DNA of 64,000 bases from Vulcanococcus sp. Clear-D1 (GTDB taxonomy: Bacteria > Cyanobacteriota > Cyanobacteriia > PCC-6307 > Cyanobiaceae), in NCBI RefSeq assembly GCF_014654725.1, contig NZ_JACVZV010000015.1, positions 124,001 through 188,000 on the forward strand, given 5' to 3'. A program made the position numbers and the translations under genes. A model generated the notes under the pieces. That model made no database searches and was not told the DNA's origin. It saw only the letters and a program-made list of their open reading frames with translations. Positions 1 to 10,307 of this stretch are shown here, in pieces. Positions within the stretch are counted from its first letter, which is position 1. Every line of letters begins with the position of its first letter.

Positions 1-922
1 GCTTTGGCTGCTTTACGGCGCCGTGACCGGCACGGTGGCGATGGGCTGCTGGGTGATCGCCCACGAATGCGGGCACAACGCCTTCCACCCCAACCGGCGC
101 CTTGAGGCTTGCGTGGGTTTTGTGCTCCACAGTTTGTTGCTGGTGCCTTATCACTGCTGGGCCCGCAGCCATGCGGTACACCACGCCCATTGCAACCACC
201 TGGAAGAGGGCGAAACCCACGTGCCTCCCAGGGTCTCCTCGCCTACAGGGCAGATCACCGAAGCGCTCAAACAGAAGCTCGGTCTCAGGCTCTTCGGCTG
301 GGTGTCTCTGTTCAACCACCTGGTGTTGGGCTGGCCGCTGTATCTGTTCTTCGGTGCCACCGGCGGGGAGGACTACGGACGCCCCACCTCTCACTTCCGG
401 ATCCTTGCAGGCGGCATCGAGCGCAAGCGGCTTCTCTTCCCTGCGTCCTTTCGAGGGCTGATGCTGCGGTCCAACCTCGGGCTGATCGCGGTGCTGATGG
501 CCCTGGGCTGCGCTGCGATCCAGTTTTCCTTGCTGCGGGTGCTCTGCGTCTACGGCCTGCCTTATCTGGTGGTGAACGTTTGGCTGGTGGTCTACACCTG
601 GCTTCAACACACCGACCTGAACATTCCCCACTTCTCCAATCAGGAGTGGTCTTGGGCGAAGGGAGCCCTGCAGACCGTTGATCGCCCTTACGGTCCCGTG
701 CTCAATCTGTTGCACCACGGCATCGGCTCGACCCACGTGTGCCATCACATCAAGTCGACGATTCCTCACTACAACGCCTGGCGTGGCACGGCGCTACTCC
801 GTCAGCGCTACCCGGAGCTTGTGCGCTACGACCCCACGCCGATTCACCAGGCGCTCTGGCGTGTGGCCACCCGTTGTGGTGCCGTGCGGCAGAGTCCTGT
901 TGATGGTGCCTACTACTACTGA
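1..922 (+). CDS. Membrane fatty acid desaturase, FAD2/delta-12-like, 5' end outside window
   Basis: Three His boxes: HECGHNAFH, HAVHHAHCNH, HVCHHIKSTIPHYNAW; ORF open to the left edge. Confidence 0.85.
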   Translation, partial: LWLLYGAVTGTVAMGCWVIAHECGHNAFHPNRRLEACVGFVLHSLLLVPYHCWARSHAVHHAHCNHLEEGETHVPPRVSSPTGQITEALKQKLGLRLFGWVSLFNHLVLGWPLYLFFGATGGEDYGRPTSHFRILAGGIERKRLLFPASFRGLMLRSNLGLIAVLMALGCAAIQFSLLRVLCVYGLPYLVVNVWLVVYTWLQHTDLNIPHFSNQEWSWAKGALQTVDRPYGPVLNLLHHGIGSTHVCHHIKSTIPHYNAWRGTALLRQRYPELVRYDPTPIHQALWRVATRCGAVRQSPVDGAYYY

Positions 923-933
923 ATCGGTCAGTT

Positions 934-1236
934 ATGGACGACGCACTGCAGGCTCTCGTGGCTGACCTCGGCAGCGGCAATGTGCTTGATGCCGAAATGC
1001 TGGAGGGTTGCGCCGTTGAGCCCCACGAGCTCGACGATATGGATGAACAACAGGCGGCGATCGTGGCTGCTCATGTCTTCGACCAGCTGTTCGATCACGG
1101 TCTTGCTGAGGTGGTCGGGGAAAGCGCCGATCCCGAGGCGGGGCGTTGGAGCGGCACGTTGGATGCCTTCAGATTTGTGATCGAGCGCGACGAGGTGGGT
1201 GACCTCGTGCTCGATTTCATCCCGGCCGGTAAATGA
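934..1236 (+). CDS. Small conserved acidic hypothetical protein
   Basis: 100 aa ORF, short gap after desaturase, same strand. Confidence 0.6.
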   Translation: MDDALQALVADLGSGNVLDAEMLEGCAVEPHELDDMDEQQAAIVAAHVFDQLFDHGLAEVVGESADPEAGRWSGTLDAFRFVIERDEVGDLVLDFIPAGK

Positions 1237-1302
1237 GCTCGTGCCGGGTCGCCGAGCTCGGCTGACCCGTGGCACGATGCGGATTCCAGCTTCCGTTTCG
1301 CC

Positions 1303-1641
1303 GTGCCGCTGATCAACGTGCGCACCTCTTTAGCTTCGGTGGATCACGCGGAGGCCCTGCTCAAGGAGCTCTCCGCCGCCCTGGCTCAGCAGACCGGCAA
1401 GCCCGAGGGCTACGTGATGACGATGCTGGAAACCGCTGTGTCGATGACCTTCGGTGCCAGCACGGAGCCCAGCGTGTTTGTGGAGATCAAATCGATCGGC
1501 TCCTTGCGCCCTCCCGCCATGACGGCTGCGTTCTGTGATCTGATCAGCGCCCGCACGGGAATTCCCACCAACCGCATCTACATCCAGTTCGAGGATGTGG
1601 CAGCCGCCAGCTGGGGCTGGGATGGCCGCACCTTTGGCTGA
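1303..1641 (+). CDS. MIF/tautomerase superfamily protein
   Basis: MPLINVRTS start with catalytic Pro2; full-length MIF-like fold pattern (SVFVEIKSIG, NRIYIQFEDV, WGWDGRTFG). Confidence 0.85.
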   Translation: MPLINVRTSLASVDHAEALLKELSAALAQQTGKPEGYVMTMLETAVSMTFGASTEPSVFVEIKSIGSLRPPAMTAAFCDLISARTGIPTNRIYIQFEDVAAASWGWDGRTFG

Positions 1642-1649
1642 GGCCGGGC

Positions 1650-4058
1650 TCAGGGTGCGGCATTGCCGATCGTGAGCGGCTTGAGCCTCCAGATGCGCGT
1701 GGCGTAGTCCTCGATGGCGCGATCACTGCTGAAGAAGCCGCAGCGCATCGTGTTGGTGATCGACGCCCTCGCCCAAACGTCTGGGTTTTGCCAGGCCTGA
1801 TCCACCTGATTCTGGGCGCGGCTGTAATCGGCCGCATCCGCCATCACCAGGAACGGATCGCTGCGTGTGAGGTTGTCGAGCAGAGGCTGGTAGAGCGATC
1901 GATCGCCTTCGCTGAAATGGCCCGAGGCGATCAGTGCCAGGGCCTCCCGGGCGTTGCTGTTTGGCTCCAGCCAGGTCCAGGGGTGATAGCCCCTGGCAGT
2001 GATCTCCTGCACCTGGGCAGCCGTATGCCCGAACAGGAAGAAGTTCTTTCCCCCCACCCGCTCGCGGATCTCGATGTTGGCACCATCGAGCGTGCCGATG
2101 GTGAGTGCCCCGTTGAGAGCCATTTTCATATTGCCCGTGCCGGAGGCTTCCTTCCCAGCGGTGGAGATCTGCTCCGAGAGGTCCACCGCCGGGTAGGTGA
2201 GTTGGCCAAGGCTCACGCTGAAATTGGGCAAAAACACCACCCGCAGCCGCCCCCGCATGGAGGGGTCAATGTTCACCATTTCGGCGATGCCCACGATCAG
2301 CCGGATGATCAACTTGGCCATGGCATAGCCCGGGGCCGCCTTGCCGCCGAAGATCACCGTGCGCGGCGGCAGATCCTCGCCGGCTCGTAGGCGCAGGTAG
2401 CGCTGCACCAGCTCAAGCGCCGCCAGATGCTGGCGTTTGTACTCGTGAATGCGCTTCACCTGCACATCAAACAGAGAGGTGGGATCCACGAGCACCCCGA
2501 GCTGCTGATGGATGTGGTCGGCGAGTCGCTGCTTGGCCAGCGCCCGAACGCCGCGCCAGCGCTCCAGGAAGTTGGCGTCGTTCAGGAGTGGTTCGAGCCG
2601 CTCGAGTTGCTGCAGATCGCGCCGCCAGCTATCACCGATCGCCTCATCGAGCAGGCCCGAGAGGTAGGGGTTGGCGACGGCGAGCCAACGCCTGGGTGTG
2701 ACGCCGTTGGTCACATTGGTGAAGCGCTCCGGCCAGAGCTGGGCGAAATCGGCAAGAACCTGATCCTTCAACAATTGGCTATGCAATTCGGCCACGCCAT
2801 TGGTGTGGTGACTACCCACCACGGCCAGATGGGCCATGCGCACCCGCTGTTTCGGCCCTTCCTCAATCAACGACACTCTGGCTAATACCTCCGGCTGGCC
2901 GGGGTAGCGCAGCCGCACCATCCGCAGGAAACGGGCGTTGATCTCGTAAATGATCGCGAGCTGCCGCGGCAGAAGTTGCTCGAATAGCTCCACACCCCAG
3001 GTTTCCAGGGCCTCTGGCAGCAAGGTGTGGTTGGTGTAGCTGAGGCTGGCGGTGGTGATCGACCAGGCCGCATCCCAGTCGAGCCCTTCTTGATCAATCA
3101 GCAGGCGCATCAGTTCAGCCACCGCAATCGCTGGGTGGGTGTCGTTGAGCTGCACCGCAAATTTGCGGTGGAAGTCGCTCACCGGCAGGCCCTGCTTCTT
3201 CAGGATCCGCAGCATGTCTTGCAGGGAGCACGACACGAAGAAGATCTGCTGGCTGAGGCGCAATCGTTTGCCCTGATCCAGTTCGTCGTTGGGGTAGAGC
3301 ACCTTGCTCAGGGTTTCGCTCTGCACCTTGGCCAGCACGGCACGGGTGTAATCACCGGCATTGAAGGAGGCGAAATCGAACGCTTCCGGCGCCATCGCCG
3401 ACCACAACCGCAGCGTGTTGGCTGTTCGCACGCCATAGCCCGTGATCGGCGTGTCATGCGCCACACCAAGCACCGTGTGCTGACCGATCTGCACCGGATA
3501 GCACCATTCCGGGCGGATCACCTCCCAGGGATTGCCCTGCGCCAGCCAGGCATCGGTGCTTTCGTGCTGCCCGGTGTGGGTGATGCTCTGCCGAAAGATG
3601 CCGAATTCGTAGCGGATGCCGTAGCCGATGGCTGGCAACTCAAGGCTGGCCAGTGATTCCTGGAAACAGGCCGCCAGGCGACCCAGGCCACCATTACCCA
3701 GCCCCGGTTCCGGTTCGCAGCTGAGCAAAACCTCCAGCTCAAGCCCGAGTTCCTCGCAGGCTTCCTCGGCTTCCCTCCGCAGGCCCAGATTCACCAGATT
3801 GTTATCGAGATGGGGCCCCAGTAGGTATTCGGCCGAGAGGTAGGCGGCTGTGCGCACCCCTGTTGTTGTGTAGGCCTCGGCGGTTTCCACCCAGTTCTGC
3901 AGGAGCCTGTCTCGCACCGCCAGCGACAGCGCCATGTAGTAATCGTGCTGGCTGGCCAGGGTGGGTGACTTGGCCTGGCTGTAAAACAGATGGCGGCGAA
4001 TTTGTTCCGCCAGGGAACCCTGCACTGCCACGGTCATTCCGGGGTCGTTGGATGGCAT
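1650..4058 (-). CDS. glgP: Glycogen/starch/alpha-glucan phosphorylase
   Basis: GNGGLGRLAACF, NGVTPRRWL, EASGTGNMKMALNGALTIGTLDGANIE (PLP site region); start chosen at MPSNDPG. Confidence 0.95.
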   Translation of the reverse strand: MPSNDPGMTVAVQGSLAEQIRRHLFYSQAKSPTLASQHDYYMALSLAVRDRLLQNWVETAEAYTTTGVRTAAYLSAEYLLGPHLDNNLVNLGLRREAEEACEELGLELEVLLSCEPEPGLGNGGLGRLAACFQESLASLELPAIGYGIRYEFGIFRQSITHTGQHESTDAWLAQGNPWEVIRPEWCYPVQIGQHTVLGVAHDTPITGYGVRTANTLRLWSAMAPEAFDFASFNAGDYTRAVLAKVQSETLSKVLYPNDELDQGKRLRLSQQIFFVSCSLQDMLRILKKQGLPVSDFHRKFAVQLNDTHPAIAVAELMRLLIDQEGLDWDAAWSITTASLSYTNHTLLPEALETWGVELFEQLLPRQLAIIYEINARFLRMVRLRYPGQPEVLARVSLIEEGPKQRVRMAHLAVVGSHHTNGVAELHSQLLKDQVLADFAQLWPERFTNVTNGVTPRRWLAVANPYLSGLLDEAIGDSWRRDLQQLERLEPLLNDANFLERWRGVRALAKQRLADHIHQQLGVLVDPTSLFDVQVKRIHEYKRQHLAALELVQRYLRLRAGEDLPPRTVIFGGKAAPGYAMAKLIIRLIVGIAEMVNIDPSMRGRLRVVFLPNFSVSLGQLTYPAVDLSEQISTAGKEASGTGNMKMALNGALTIGTLDGANIEIRERVGGKNFFLFGHTAAQVQEITARGYHPWTWLEPNSNAREALALIASGHFSEGDRSLYQPLLDNLTRSDPFLVMADAADYSRAQNQVDQAWQNPDVWARASITNTMRCGFFSSDRAIEDYATRIWRLKPLTIGNAAP

Positions 4059-4073
4059 TCGATCGCCTCCTCG

Positions 4074-4094
4074 CGTCGACGTTGAGCGTCGACG
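4074..4094 (-). promoter_or_regulatory. Perfect inverted repeat CGTCGACG-TTGAG-CGTCGACG in glgP 5' leader
   Basis: Two identical self-palindromic 8-mers, 16-36 nt upstream of the glgP ATG. Confidence 0.5.
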
Positions 4095-4163
4095 ACATTG
4101 ATCCATCCACCGAAACGGAGTGCGGCGGTTGGTGCTGTGCCTATCCGCACCAAAACGCAGTTT

Positions 4164-4388
4164 TTAGGACGGAGGTTCAGTGCCTCGCCAGCTCTGGTTG
4201 CCCCGTTGGATGGATCCCTCCGGAATCACATCGGTGATGGCTTTCAGCTCCACATCCACCACGCGGTGGGCGGAGCCTGCTTCTGCTGTGCGCCAGAGGG
4301 CCGCGGTCACTGCCCTGATGCGGGTGCGATACAGGCCGCGGGCCACGGGCTTCCACTGGTTCTCCCGTTGGATCTCCAGGCGATACAT
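4164..4388 (-). CDS. Small hypothetical protein
   Basis: 74 aa ORF between glgP and the next small ORF; no recognised motif. Confidence 0.4.
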   Translation of the reverse strand: MYRLEIQRENQWKPVARGLYRTRIRAVTAALWRTAEAGSAHRVVDVELKAITDVIPEGSIQRGNQSWRGTEPPS

Positions 4389-4485
4389 GGATCTTTGATC
4401 TTTGCTTCACCATGCCGATGGCGAAGCTTGATGCCCGAATCCTTAAGGCCTCAATTGGGATCAACCTGGCTCGTCATCCGGGTGC

Positions 4486-4725
4486 TCAGGGTTTCCACAC
4501 CCGCGACCATCCATAGCTGCTCAGATAGCTGGAGAACGCTTGGGCATCGGCCAGCGAGTGGAGCGCCACTTCCTCTACCACTCTACGGTCTCCATTGAGC
4601 TGTTCCACCTCGTGGCAGGCGCTGAACAGCAGATTCGGCACCTGATAAATCACCCACTGGCCGCGATAAGGCGTCTCCTTGTGCACCAGGGTTGCAATGG
4701 CGGGATTTTTATAGAGAAGAGCCAT
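4486..4725 (-). CDS. Small hypothetical protein
   Basis: 79 aa ORF, protein-like composition. Confidence 0.4.
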   Translation of the reverse strand: MALLYKNPAIATLVHKETPYRGQWVIYQVPNLLFSACHEVEQLNGDRRVVEEVALHSLADAQAFSSYLSSYGWSRVWKP

Positions 4726-4804
4726 CCGAGATCGTTGCTGAGGGCAGCCCGCTTCGGGCAGCCGGCGTGAGCTCCAAGCATTCCCTGCTGGATCGATGGT
4801 TTGT

Positions 4805-4818
4805 GTACCTACGGCTAC
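4805..4818 (+). promoter_or_regulatory. Putative NtcA binding site GTAN8TAC (GTA-CCTACGGC-TAC)
   Basis: Exact match to the NtcA consensus, about 90 nt upstream of the glnN ATG. Confidence 0.55.
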
Positions 4819-4885
4819 CAGGACGGCATCTGAATGGTGATTCGGTAGCGATAGCTGCCTGGACAGACGGCCTCGGCTGCGTTAG

Positions 4886-7078
4886 GTGGTTGCACTGATT
4901 GCTCGCTTCATGCCTTCCAGCGCTCGCCTACAGGCTCTTCAAACCATTCAGCATCGTGCGGCAACGCCCGCGGCATCCCCTGGTGCGTTGGAGGAGCTCT
5001 GGGCCAGTGATGTGTTCAGCCTGGCCGCGATGAAATCAGCGCTGCCCAAGGCTGTGTTCAAGTCGCTGCAGCGCACCATCACCCGCGGCGGCAAGCTCGA
5101 CACCTCTGTGGCTGATGTGGTCGCTCAGGCCATGAAGGACTGGGCGACGAGTCGTGGGGCGCTCTATTACGCCCACGTGTTCTATCCACTCACCAACCTC
5201 ACCGCTGAAAAGCACGATGGCTTCATCGCGCCCCAATCGGATGGCTCGGTGATCAGCGAATTCACCGGCAAGTTGTTGGTGCAGGGTGAGCCCGATGGCT
5301 CCTCGTTTCCGAATGGCGGGATCCGCTCTACCTTTGAGGCGCGTGGCTACACGGCCTGGGATGTGACCAGCCCCGCCTATCTGATGCAGACGCCCAACGG
5401 CACCACGCTCTGCATCCCCACGGTGTTTGTGAGCTGGACCGGTGAAGCGCTCGACAAGAAAACGCCCTTGCTGCGCTCCAATGCCGCCATGGATCGCCAG
5501 GCGCAGCGCTTGCTGGCCTTGTTGGGGGAAACCGAGATTGCTCCGGTGAATTCCAGCTGCGGCGCCGAACAGGAATATTTCCTGGTGGATGCCGCGTTCA
5601 CAGCCCTGCGGCCCGATCTCCAGCTGGCCGGGCGCACCCTGTTTGGCGCGCCACCGGCCAAGGGGCAGCAGTTTGATGATCACTATTTCGGCGCGATCCC
5701 GGAGCGGGTGCAGGTGTTCATGCAAGACGTGGAGCATCAGCTCTACCGCCTGGGCATTCCCGCCAAGACCCGCCATAACGAGGTGGCACCTGGTCAGTTC
5801 GAAATCGCCCCGTTCCACGAGGCCGCCAATGTGGCCACGGATCACCAACAGCTGATCATGACCGTGCTGAAGGCCACGGCCAAGAAGCATGGCTTCACCT
5901 GTCTGTTGCACGAAAAGCCCTTTGCCGGTGTGAACGGCAGTGGCAAACACGTGAACTGGTCGATCGGCAATAGCACCCAGGGCAATCTGCTCGATCCCGG
6001 CAGCACGCCACACGAGAACCTCCAATTCCTGCTCTTCTGCGGGGCCGTGATTCGTGGCGTGCATCAATACGGACCACTGATGCGCGCCGCGATTGCCACG
6101 GCGAGCAATGATCACCGCCTTGGTGCCAATGAAGCCCCACCGGCGATCATTTCGGTGTACCTCGGCAGCCAGCTCGAGGATGTCTTCAGCCAGATCCGCA
6201 GCGGCAGCCTGCAGGGTTCGGCCAAGGCGGCGCTGATGTCGCTGGGGGTGGATACATTGCCAGACCTCAACAAGGATCCCGGCGATCGCAACCGCACCTC
6301 ACCATTTGCCTTCACCGGCAACCGCTTTGAATTCCGGGCTGTGGGATCCGGTCAGTCGGTGGCTGGTCCACTGGTGGTGTTGAACACGATCCTGGCGGAT
6401 TCCATGCAATGGATTGCCGATCAGCTGGAGCAACGGCTGCAGAGCGGAATGCCCTTGGAGGAAGCGGCCTTCGCAGTGCTGCAACGCACCATGGAGGACC
6501 ACGGTGCCGTGGTGTTCGGCGGTGATGGTTATTCAGCTGAATGGCATCAGATGGCCGTGGAGCAGCGCGGTCTGGAGAATCTGCGCACGAGTGCGGATGC
6601 GTTGCCTGTCTTGCAACGCCCTGAGATTCGTGCCTTGTTCGAGCGCACGGGCGTGCTCAGTGCCGTTGAGTTGGAAAGCCGCTTTGAGGTCTATGCCGAG
6701 CAGTACAACCTGGCCATTGATGTGGAGGCCAAGTTGGTGCTGCGGATGGCGCGCACCCAGATCTATCCCGCGGTGATGGCTTCTCTCGAGCAACTGGCTG
6801 GCTCGATTGGCGCGCAGGAGTCGCTCGGTTTGGTGGTTGACCGCAGCATGCTGGATCAGATGGCGGCAGTCACACAGCAGCTGTTGTCGGCCTGTGAACG
6901 CTTGCAGGATGCGCTCGTGGCTACGCCAGCGGACGCCCATCACCATCTCCGCCATTGCGCGGATGTGCTGCTGCCGTTGATGAGCGAGGTGCGTGGTGCC
7001 GTTGATGCTCTGGAAGTGCTCGTCGACGATGAGCAATGGCCGTTGCCCACTTATCAGGAGATGCTCTTCCAGCGCTGA
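4886..7078 (+). CDS. glnN: Glutamine synthetase type III (GTG start at 4886, or ATG at 4910)
   Basis: 730 aa; [89 protein letters not shown]. Confidence 0.95.
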   Translation: MVALIARFMPSSARLQALQTIQHRAATPAASPGALEELWASDVFSLAAMKSALPKAVFKSLQRTITRGGKLDTSVADVVAQAMKDWATSRGALYYAHVFYPLTNLTAEKHDGFIAPQSDGSVISEFTGKLLVQGEPDGSSFPNGGIRSTFEARGYTAWDVTSPAYLMQTPNGTTLCIPTVFVSWTGEALDKKTPLLRSNAAMDRQAQRLLALLGETEIAPVNSSCGAEQEYFLVDAAFTALRPDLQLAGRTLFGAPPAKGQQFDDHYFGAIPERVQVFMQDVEHQLYRLGIPAKTRHNEVAPGQFEIAPFHEAANVATDHQQLIMTVLKATAKKHGFTCLLHEKPFAGVNGSGKHVNWSIGNSTQGNLLDPGSTPHENLQFLLFCGAVIRGVHQYGPLMRAAIATASNDHRLGANEAPPAIISVYLGSQLEDVFSQIRSGSLQGSAKAALMSLGVDTLPDLNKDPGDRNRTSPFAFTGNRFEFRAVGSGQSVAGPLVVLNTILADSMQWIADQLEQRLQSGMPLEEAAFAVLQRTMEDHGAVVFGGDGYSAEWHQMAVEQRGLENLRTSADALPVLQRPEIRALFERTGVLSAVELESRFEVYAEQYNLAIDVEAKLVLRMARTQIYPAVMASLEQLAGSIGAQESLGLVVDRSMLDQMAAVTQQLLSACERLQDALVATPADAHHHLRHCADVLLPLMSEVRGAVDALEVLVDDEQWPLPTYQEMLFQR

Positions 7079-7104
7079 TCGTTGTTTGTCGTCGTGGTCT
7101 TGTG

Positions 7105-7509
7105 ATGCCGATGGAACCCTCTACCGCGTTTGCTGCGATCGCATTGGCCGCTGTGTTCTGGGATGGCCGCCTCACCATGGCGGGCTCCCGGGCCCTGCGG
7201 CATGCCCTCGACTATCGCCAGCCGTTCAAGAGCTACGACGACACCACCATGGTTGCCTTGATGGATTCCTTGGTTGCTGAGCTCCGACAAAAAGGAGCTC
7301 AGCACATGATGGTGGAATCGGCCGAAGTGCTGAAGCCTGAACAGCGGATGACGGCCTTTGCTGTTGCCGCTCAGATCATGCGCTCAGATGGCCGTTATGA
7401 ACAGGATGAACTCAATATCCTCAGTCACCTTGCCGGCGTGCTTCAGCTCAGCGACGACTTCACCTTTGAAGTGATGCGGGTGATGGATGCTCTCCACTCC
7501 GATCTCTGA
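7105..7509 (+). CDS. TerB-like domain protein
   Basis: Helical protein with AFAVAAQIMRSDGRYEQDELNILSHLAGVLQLSD, TerB-type pattern. Confidence 0.6.
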   Translation: MPMEPSTAFAAIALAAVFWDGRLTMAGSRALRHALDYRQPFKSYDDTTMVALMDSLVAELRQKGAQHMMVESAEVLKPEQRMTAFAVAAQIMRSDGRYEQDELNILSHLAGVLQLSDDFTFEVMRVMDALHSDL

Positions 7510-7787
7510 GCCCGCCTTCACCAGGAGGTGGTGATGTAGTGCACCAGGTCTGCGCCAAGGGGGCGACGGCCTCGGATCGCAGCCGCCCGTCCGCCTTCCG
7601 CCGTGGCCTGGCTGAACTGGGCCATGGGCGCGGATTGCGGATCGGCTTCCCGTTCAAGGCCTGGGGTGGGTTCTTGGTTGGTGGAGCGGGACTGAACCAT
7701 GGCTGTTCTTCACGGCCTTGACCCTATGGATCGGTTCGACCCCTAACTGGTGCTAACCGCTACAGAAGTGGCCTTGCTTGGGCCTTT

Positions 7788-8072
7788 TTAGATCAGTTCT
7801 TCTTCTGCGTTCGGGCGGATTGTGCAGTCGCTGGTGGGGTAGCTCACGCAGAGCAGGGCGTAACCCTGGCTCATCTGCTCATCATCGAGATACGACTGAT
7901 CCTGTTGATCCACGCTGCCCACCAGGAGCTTGCCGGCGCACGTGCTGCAGGCTCCAGCCCGGCAGGAGTAAGGGAGGTCAATCCCTTGCTCTTCAGCGGC
8001 ATCGAGGATGTACGCATCGTCAGCGCAGCTGAAGGATTCGCCGCTTTCGAGCGTGATTGTGAATGTGGCCAT
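7788..8072 (-). CDS. 2Fe-2S plant-type ferredoxin
   Basis: [14 protein letters not shown]...[11 protein letters not shown] cluster-binding motif. Confidence 0.95.
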   Translation of the reverse strand: MATFTITLESGESFSCADDAYILDAAEEQGIDLPYSCRAGACSTCAGKLLVGSVDQQDQSYLDDEQMSQGYALLCVSYPTSDCTIRPNAEEELI

Positions 8073-8138
8073 GACGATCCTGAATTCAGATCTTGATTCA
8101 ATGCTGTTGTTCTTGTCTGGGCTGTGGTGTGTTTGCCA

Positions 8139-9866
8139 CTACACCTTCTCGATCAAGGGTTGATAAGTCGGCGTCCATTCAGCTGCATCCAGACATTGCA
8201 TCGCCTCGTCGGGTGTGCGGGCAAACCTGGCCAGCCCCGCTTCTACGGCTTCCATGGCCACCGCATCAGCCACCACCCGGCCGATGCGGGGGGCATCGCA
8301 CAAGGCTGGCATCAAGGCCTCGGATGGATCCCGGCTGGCGGGAATCTGCTGCGCTAGGGCATGCAGGCCCGAATCAATCAACGCATCGGTCATGCGCGTG
8401 ATGCCGAGGGCTACAGCCGCAAATCCCAGCCCCGGGAAGAGGAAGCAGTTGTTGCACTGCCCCACGACCCGTCCATTCACCGGTTTGAACGGGCTGCCGG
8501 TCGCCACCAGTGCGCGACCGCTTGTCCAACGCCACACATCGGCCGGCGCTGCTTCGGCCAGATGGGTTGGATTGGAGAGCGGCAGGATGATCGGGTGCTC
8601 GCATGCGCTCAGCATGCTTTCCACCACTGGCTGGCTGAAGGCTCCAGCCACGGTGGATGTTCCGATCAGCACCGTTGGCTTTACCTGATCCACCACGGTC
8701 TGCAGATCCATCACCCCGCTGCTGCTGCGCGGCCACCCCTCTGTTTCCGCTGGATCCCGCCCGAGTTCCAGAGCTGCTGGGCTCACATCCACGCTCTCCC
8801 GGGTGACCAGGCCGCATCGATCGACCGCCCAGATCCGCTGCCTTGCTTCGCATGCGCTCAGTCCCTCGGCTTGCAGCAACCTGAGTAGACCTTCTGCAAT
8901 TCCGCAGCCTGCTGTGCCCGCACCGAAGATCACAATCCGCTGATCTTTGAGCTGTTGGCCTAGCCCCTGGCATCCGGCAAGTACGGCCGCACTCGCCACG
9001 CCACTGGTGCCCTGAATGTCGTCGTTGAAGCTTGGAAGCCGGTTGCGATAGCGATCCAGGATCGTTTTTGCGGTGTTGCGGCCGAAGTCTTCCCAGTGCA
9101 GGCAGGCACCTGGCAACACCGCTGCCACTGCCTCCACGAACTCATCAATGAAGGCTGCGTAAGCAGCACCCTGCAATCGCGGTTGCCGCAGGCCTGGATA
9201 CAGAGGATCGTTGAGCAGACTCTCCCGGTTGGTGCCCACATCCAGCACCACGGGGAGCACAGATTCCGGGTTCAGGCCAGCGCACAGCGTGTACACCGCA
9301 AGCTTGCCTTGACAGATATGAATGCCGCCAACGCCCTGATCGCCAATTCCGAGAATGCCCTCCGCATCGGTCACCTGCACCAGGCCGATTCCAGCGTTGG
9401 ATCCAGTGCGCAGCACTTGCTCCAGGCGTCCAGCCTGACTCGCATTCAGAAACAGTCCATCCTGGGGTGTTCGGTAGGTCTGGCTGAAGCGCTGGATCAC
9501 AGCTCCAACCGTTGGTGTGTAGACCACCGGCAGCACGGCTTCGAGGTGCGTGCGCAGGAAGGCGTGGAACAGCACCACGTTGCTGCGCCGCAATCCATCC
9601 ACAAAGGTGAATTGCTCCAGTGGCTGGTTGATCGATTGAAACGCTTGCCAGCAGCGCTCCACCTGCTGGTCCAGACGTTCACACTGGGCCGGGAGCAACC
9701 CTTCCAAGGCAAAGATCCGGCGTTCTTCCGCGCTGAAGGCCGTGCCTTTGTTGAGGGCTGGTTGGCGTAGCAGCTCAAGGCCACGCAGTTCGGTTTGTCG
9801 TGGTGCCTTCCCAACCAGAGCTGTTTCAGTGGAGAGCAGCACCATGGTGCGAACCGTTTCGGGCAC
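8139..9866 (-). CDS. NAD-dependent malic enzyme
   Basis: VVYTPTVGAVIQRFS, DVGTNRESLLNDPLYPGLR, WEDFGRNTAKTILDRYRNRLPSFNDDIQGT, IFGAGTAGCGIAEGL. Confidence 0.95.
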   Translation of the reverse strand: MPETVRTMVLLSTETALVGKAPRQTELRGLELLRQPALNKGTAFSAEERRIFALEGLLPAQCERLDQQVERCWQAFQSINQPLEQFTFVDGLRRSNVVLFHAFLRTHLEAVLPVVYTPTVGAVIQRFSQTYRTPQDGLFLNASQAGRLEQVLRTGSNAGIGLVQVTDAEGILGIGDQGVGGIHICQGKLAVYTLCAGLNPESVLPVVLDVGTNRESLLNDPLYPGLRQPRLQGAAYAAFIDEFVEAVAAVLPGACLHWEDFGRNTAKTILDRYRNRLPSFNDDIQGTSGVASAAVLAGCQGLGQQLKDQRIVIFGAGTAGCGIAEGLLRLLQAEGLSACEARQRIWAVDRCGLVTRESVDVSPAALELGRDPAETEGWPRSSSGVMDLQTVVDQVKPTVLIGTSTVAGAFSQPVVESMLSACEHPIILPLSNPTHLAEAAPADVWRWTSGRALVATGSPFKPVNGRVVGQCNNCFLFPGLGFAAVALGITRMTDALIDSGLHALAQQIPASRDPSEALMPALCDAPRIGRVVADAVAMEAVEAGLARFARTPDEAMQCLDAAEWTPTYQPLIEKV

Positions 9867-9891
9867 TCAAGGGGATCGCTCCTGGGGCGAT

Positions 9892-10240
9892 GGTCACCGT
9901 CACTACGAACCGATCCGCTCCTGCGTGCCTCATGACACAGATCTCTGCCGCTGGAATCTGGGAGCTTTGGGCTGTTGAAGGAGGGTCGCTGATGCCATCC
10001 CACTCATTACTGGCTCAATTCGGACAGCCCATCGCTAAGCGTTATCGGCTGATCAACGCCAGCTTCGAGGTACATCCTCACCTCGATGCCATCTACGACT
10101 CCCTCGAGGATGCGCTCACGGATGCGGCGGCCTGGTTGGCGTCTCATACGTCGTCGGCTCAGGCTGCGATCGGGGTGGAGGTGTGTACGCGTTCAGGTGA
10201 GTGGCGCACCCTGCGCCAGCCGGCTCCCCTGGCGGCTTAA
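9892..10240 (+). CDS. Hypothetical protein
   Basis: In-frame part of ORF 9800..10240; uncertain start; no motif. Confidence 0.45.
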
Positions 10241-10251
10241 GGCGTGCCAAC

Positions 10252-10279
10252 AAAAAAGCCCCGGCAACTGCCGGGGCTT
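10252..10279 (-). terminator. Rho-independent terminator of abrB
   Basis: 10 bp stem AAGCCCCGGC/GCCGGGGCTT, 4-nt loop, then T-run on minus strand. Confidence 0.85.
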
Positions 10280-10307
10280 TGCTTGAGGTGAATGGCCAAG
10301 ACGGCAA

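Noticed and set aside
7740-7790. GGCC hairpin plus T-run (TGGCCTTGCTTGGGCCTTTTT) as a terminator
   Set aside because: Stem only about 4-5 bp and no clear gene ends just upstream on that strand; too weak to call.
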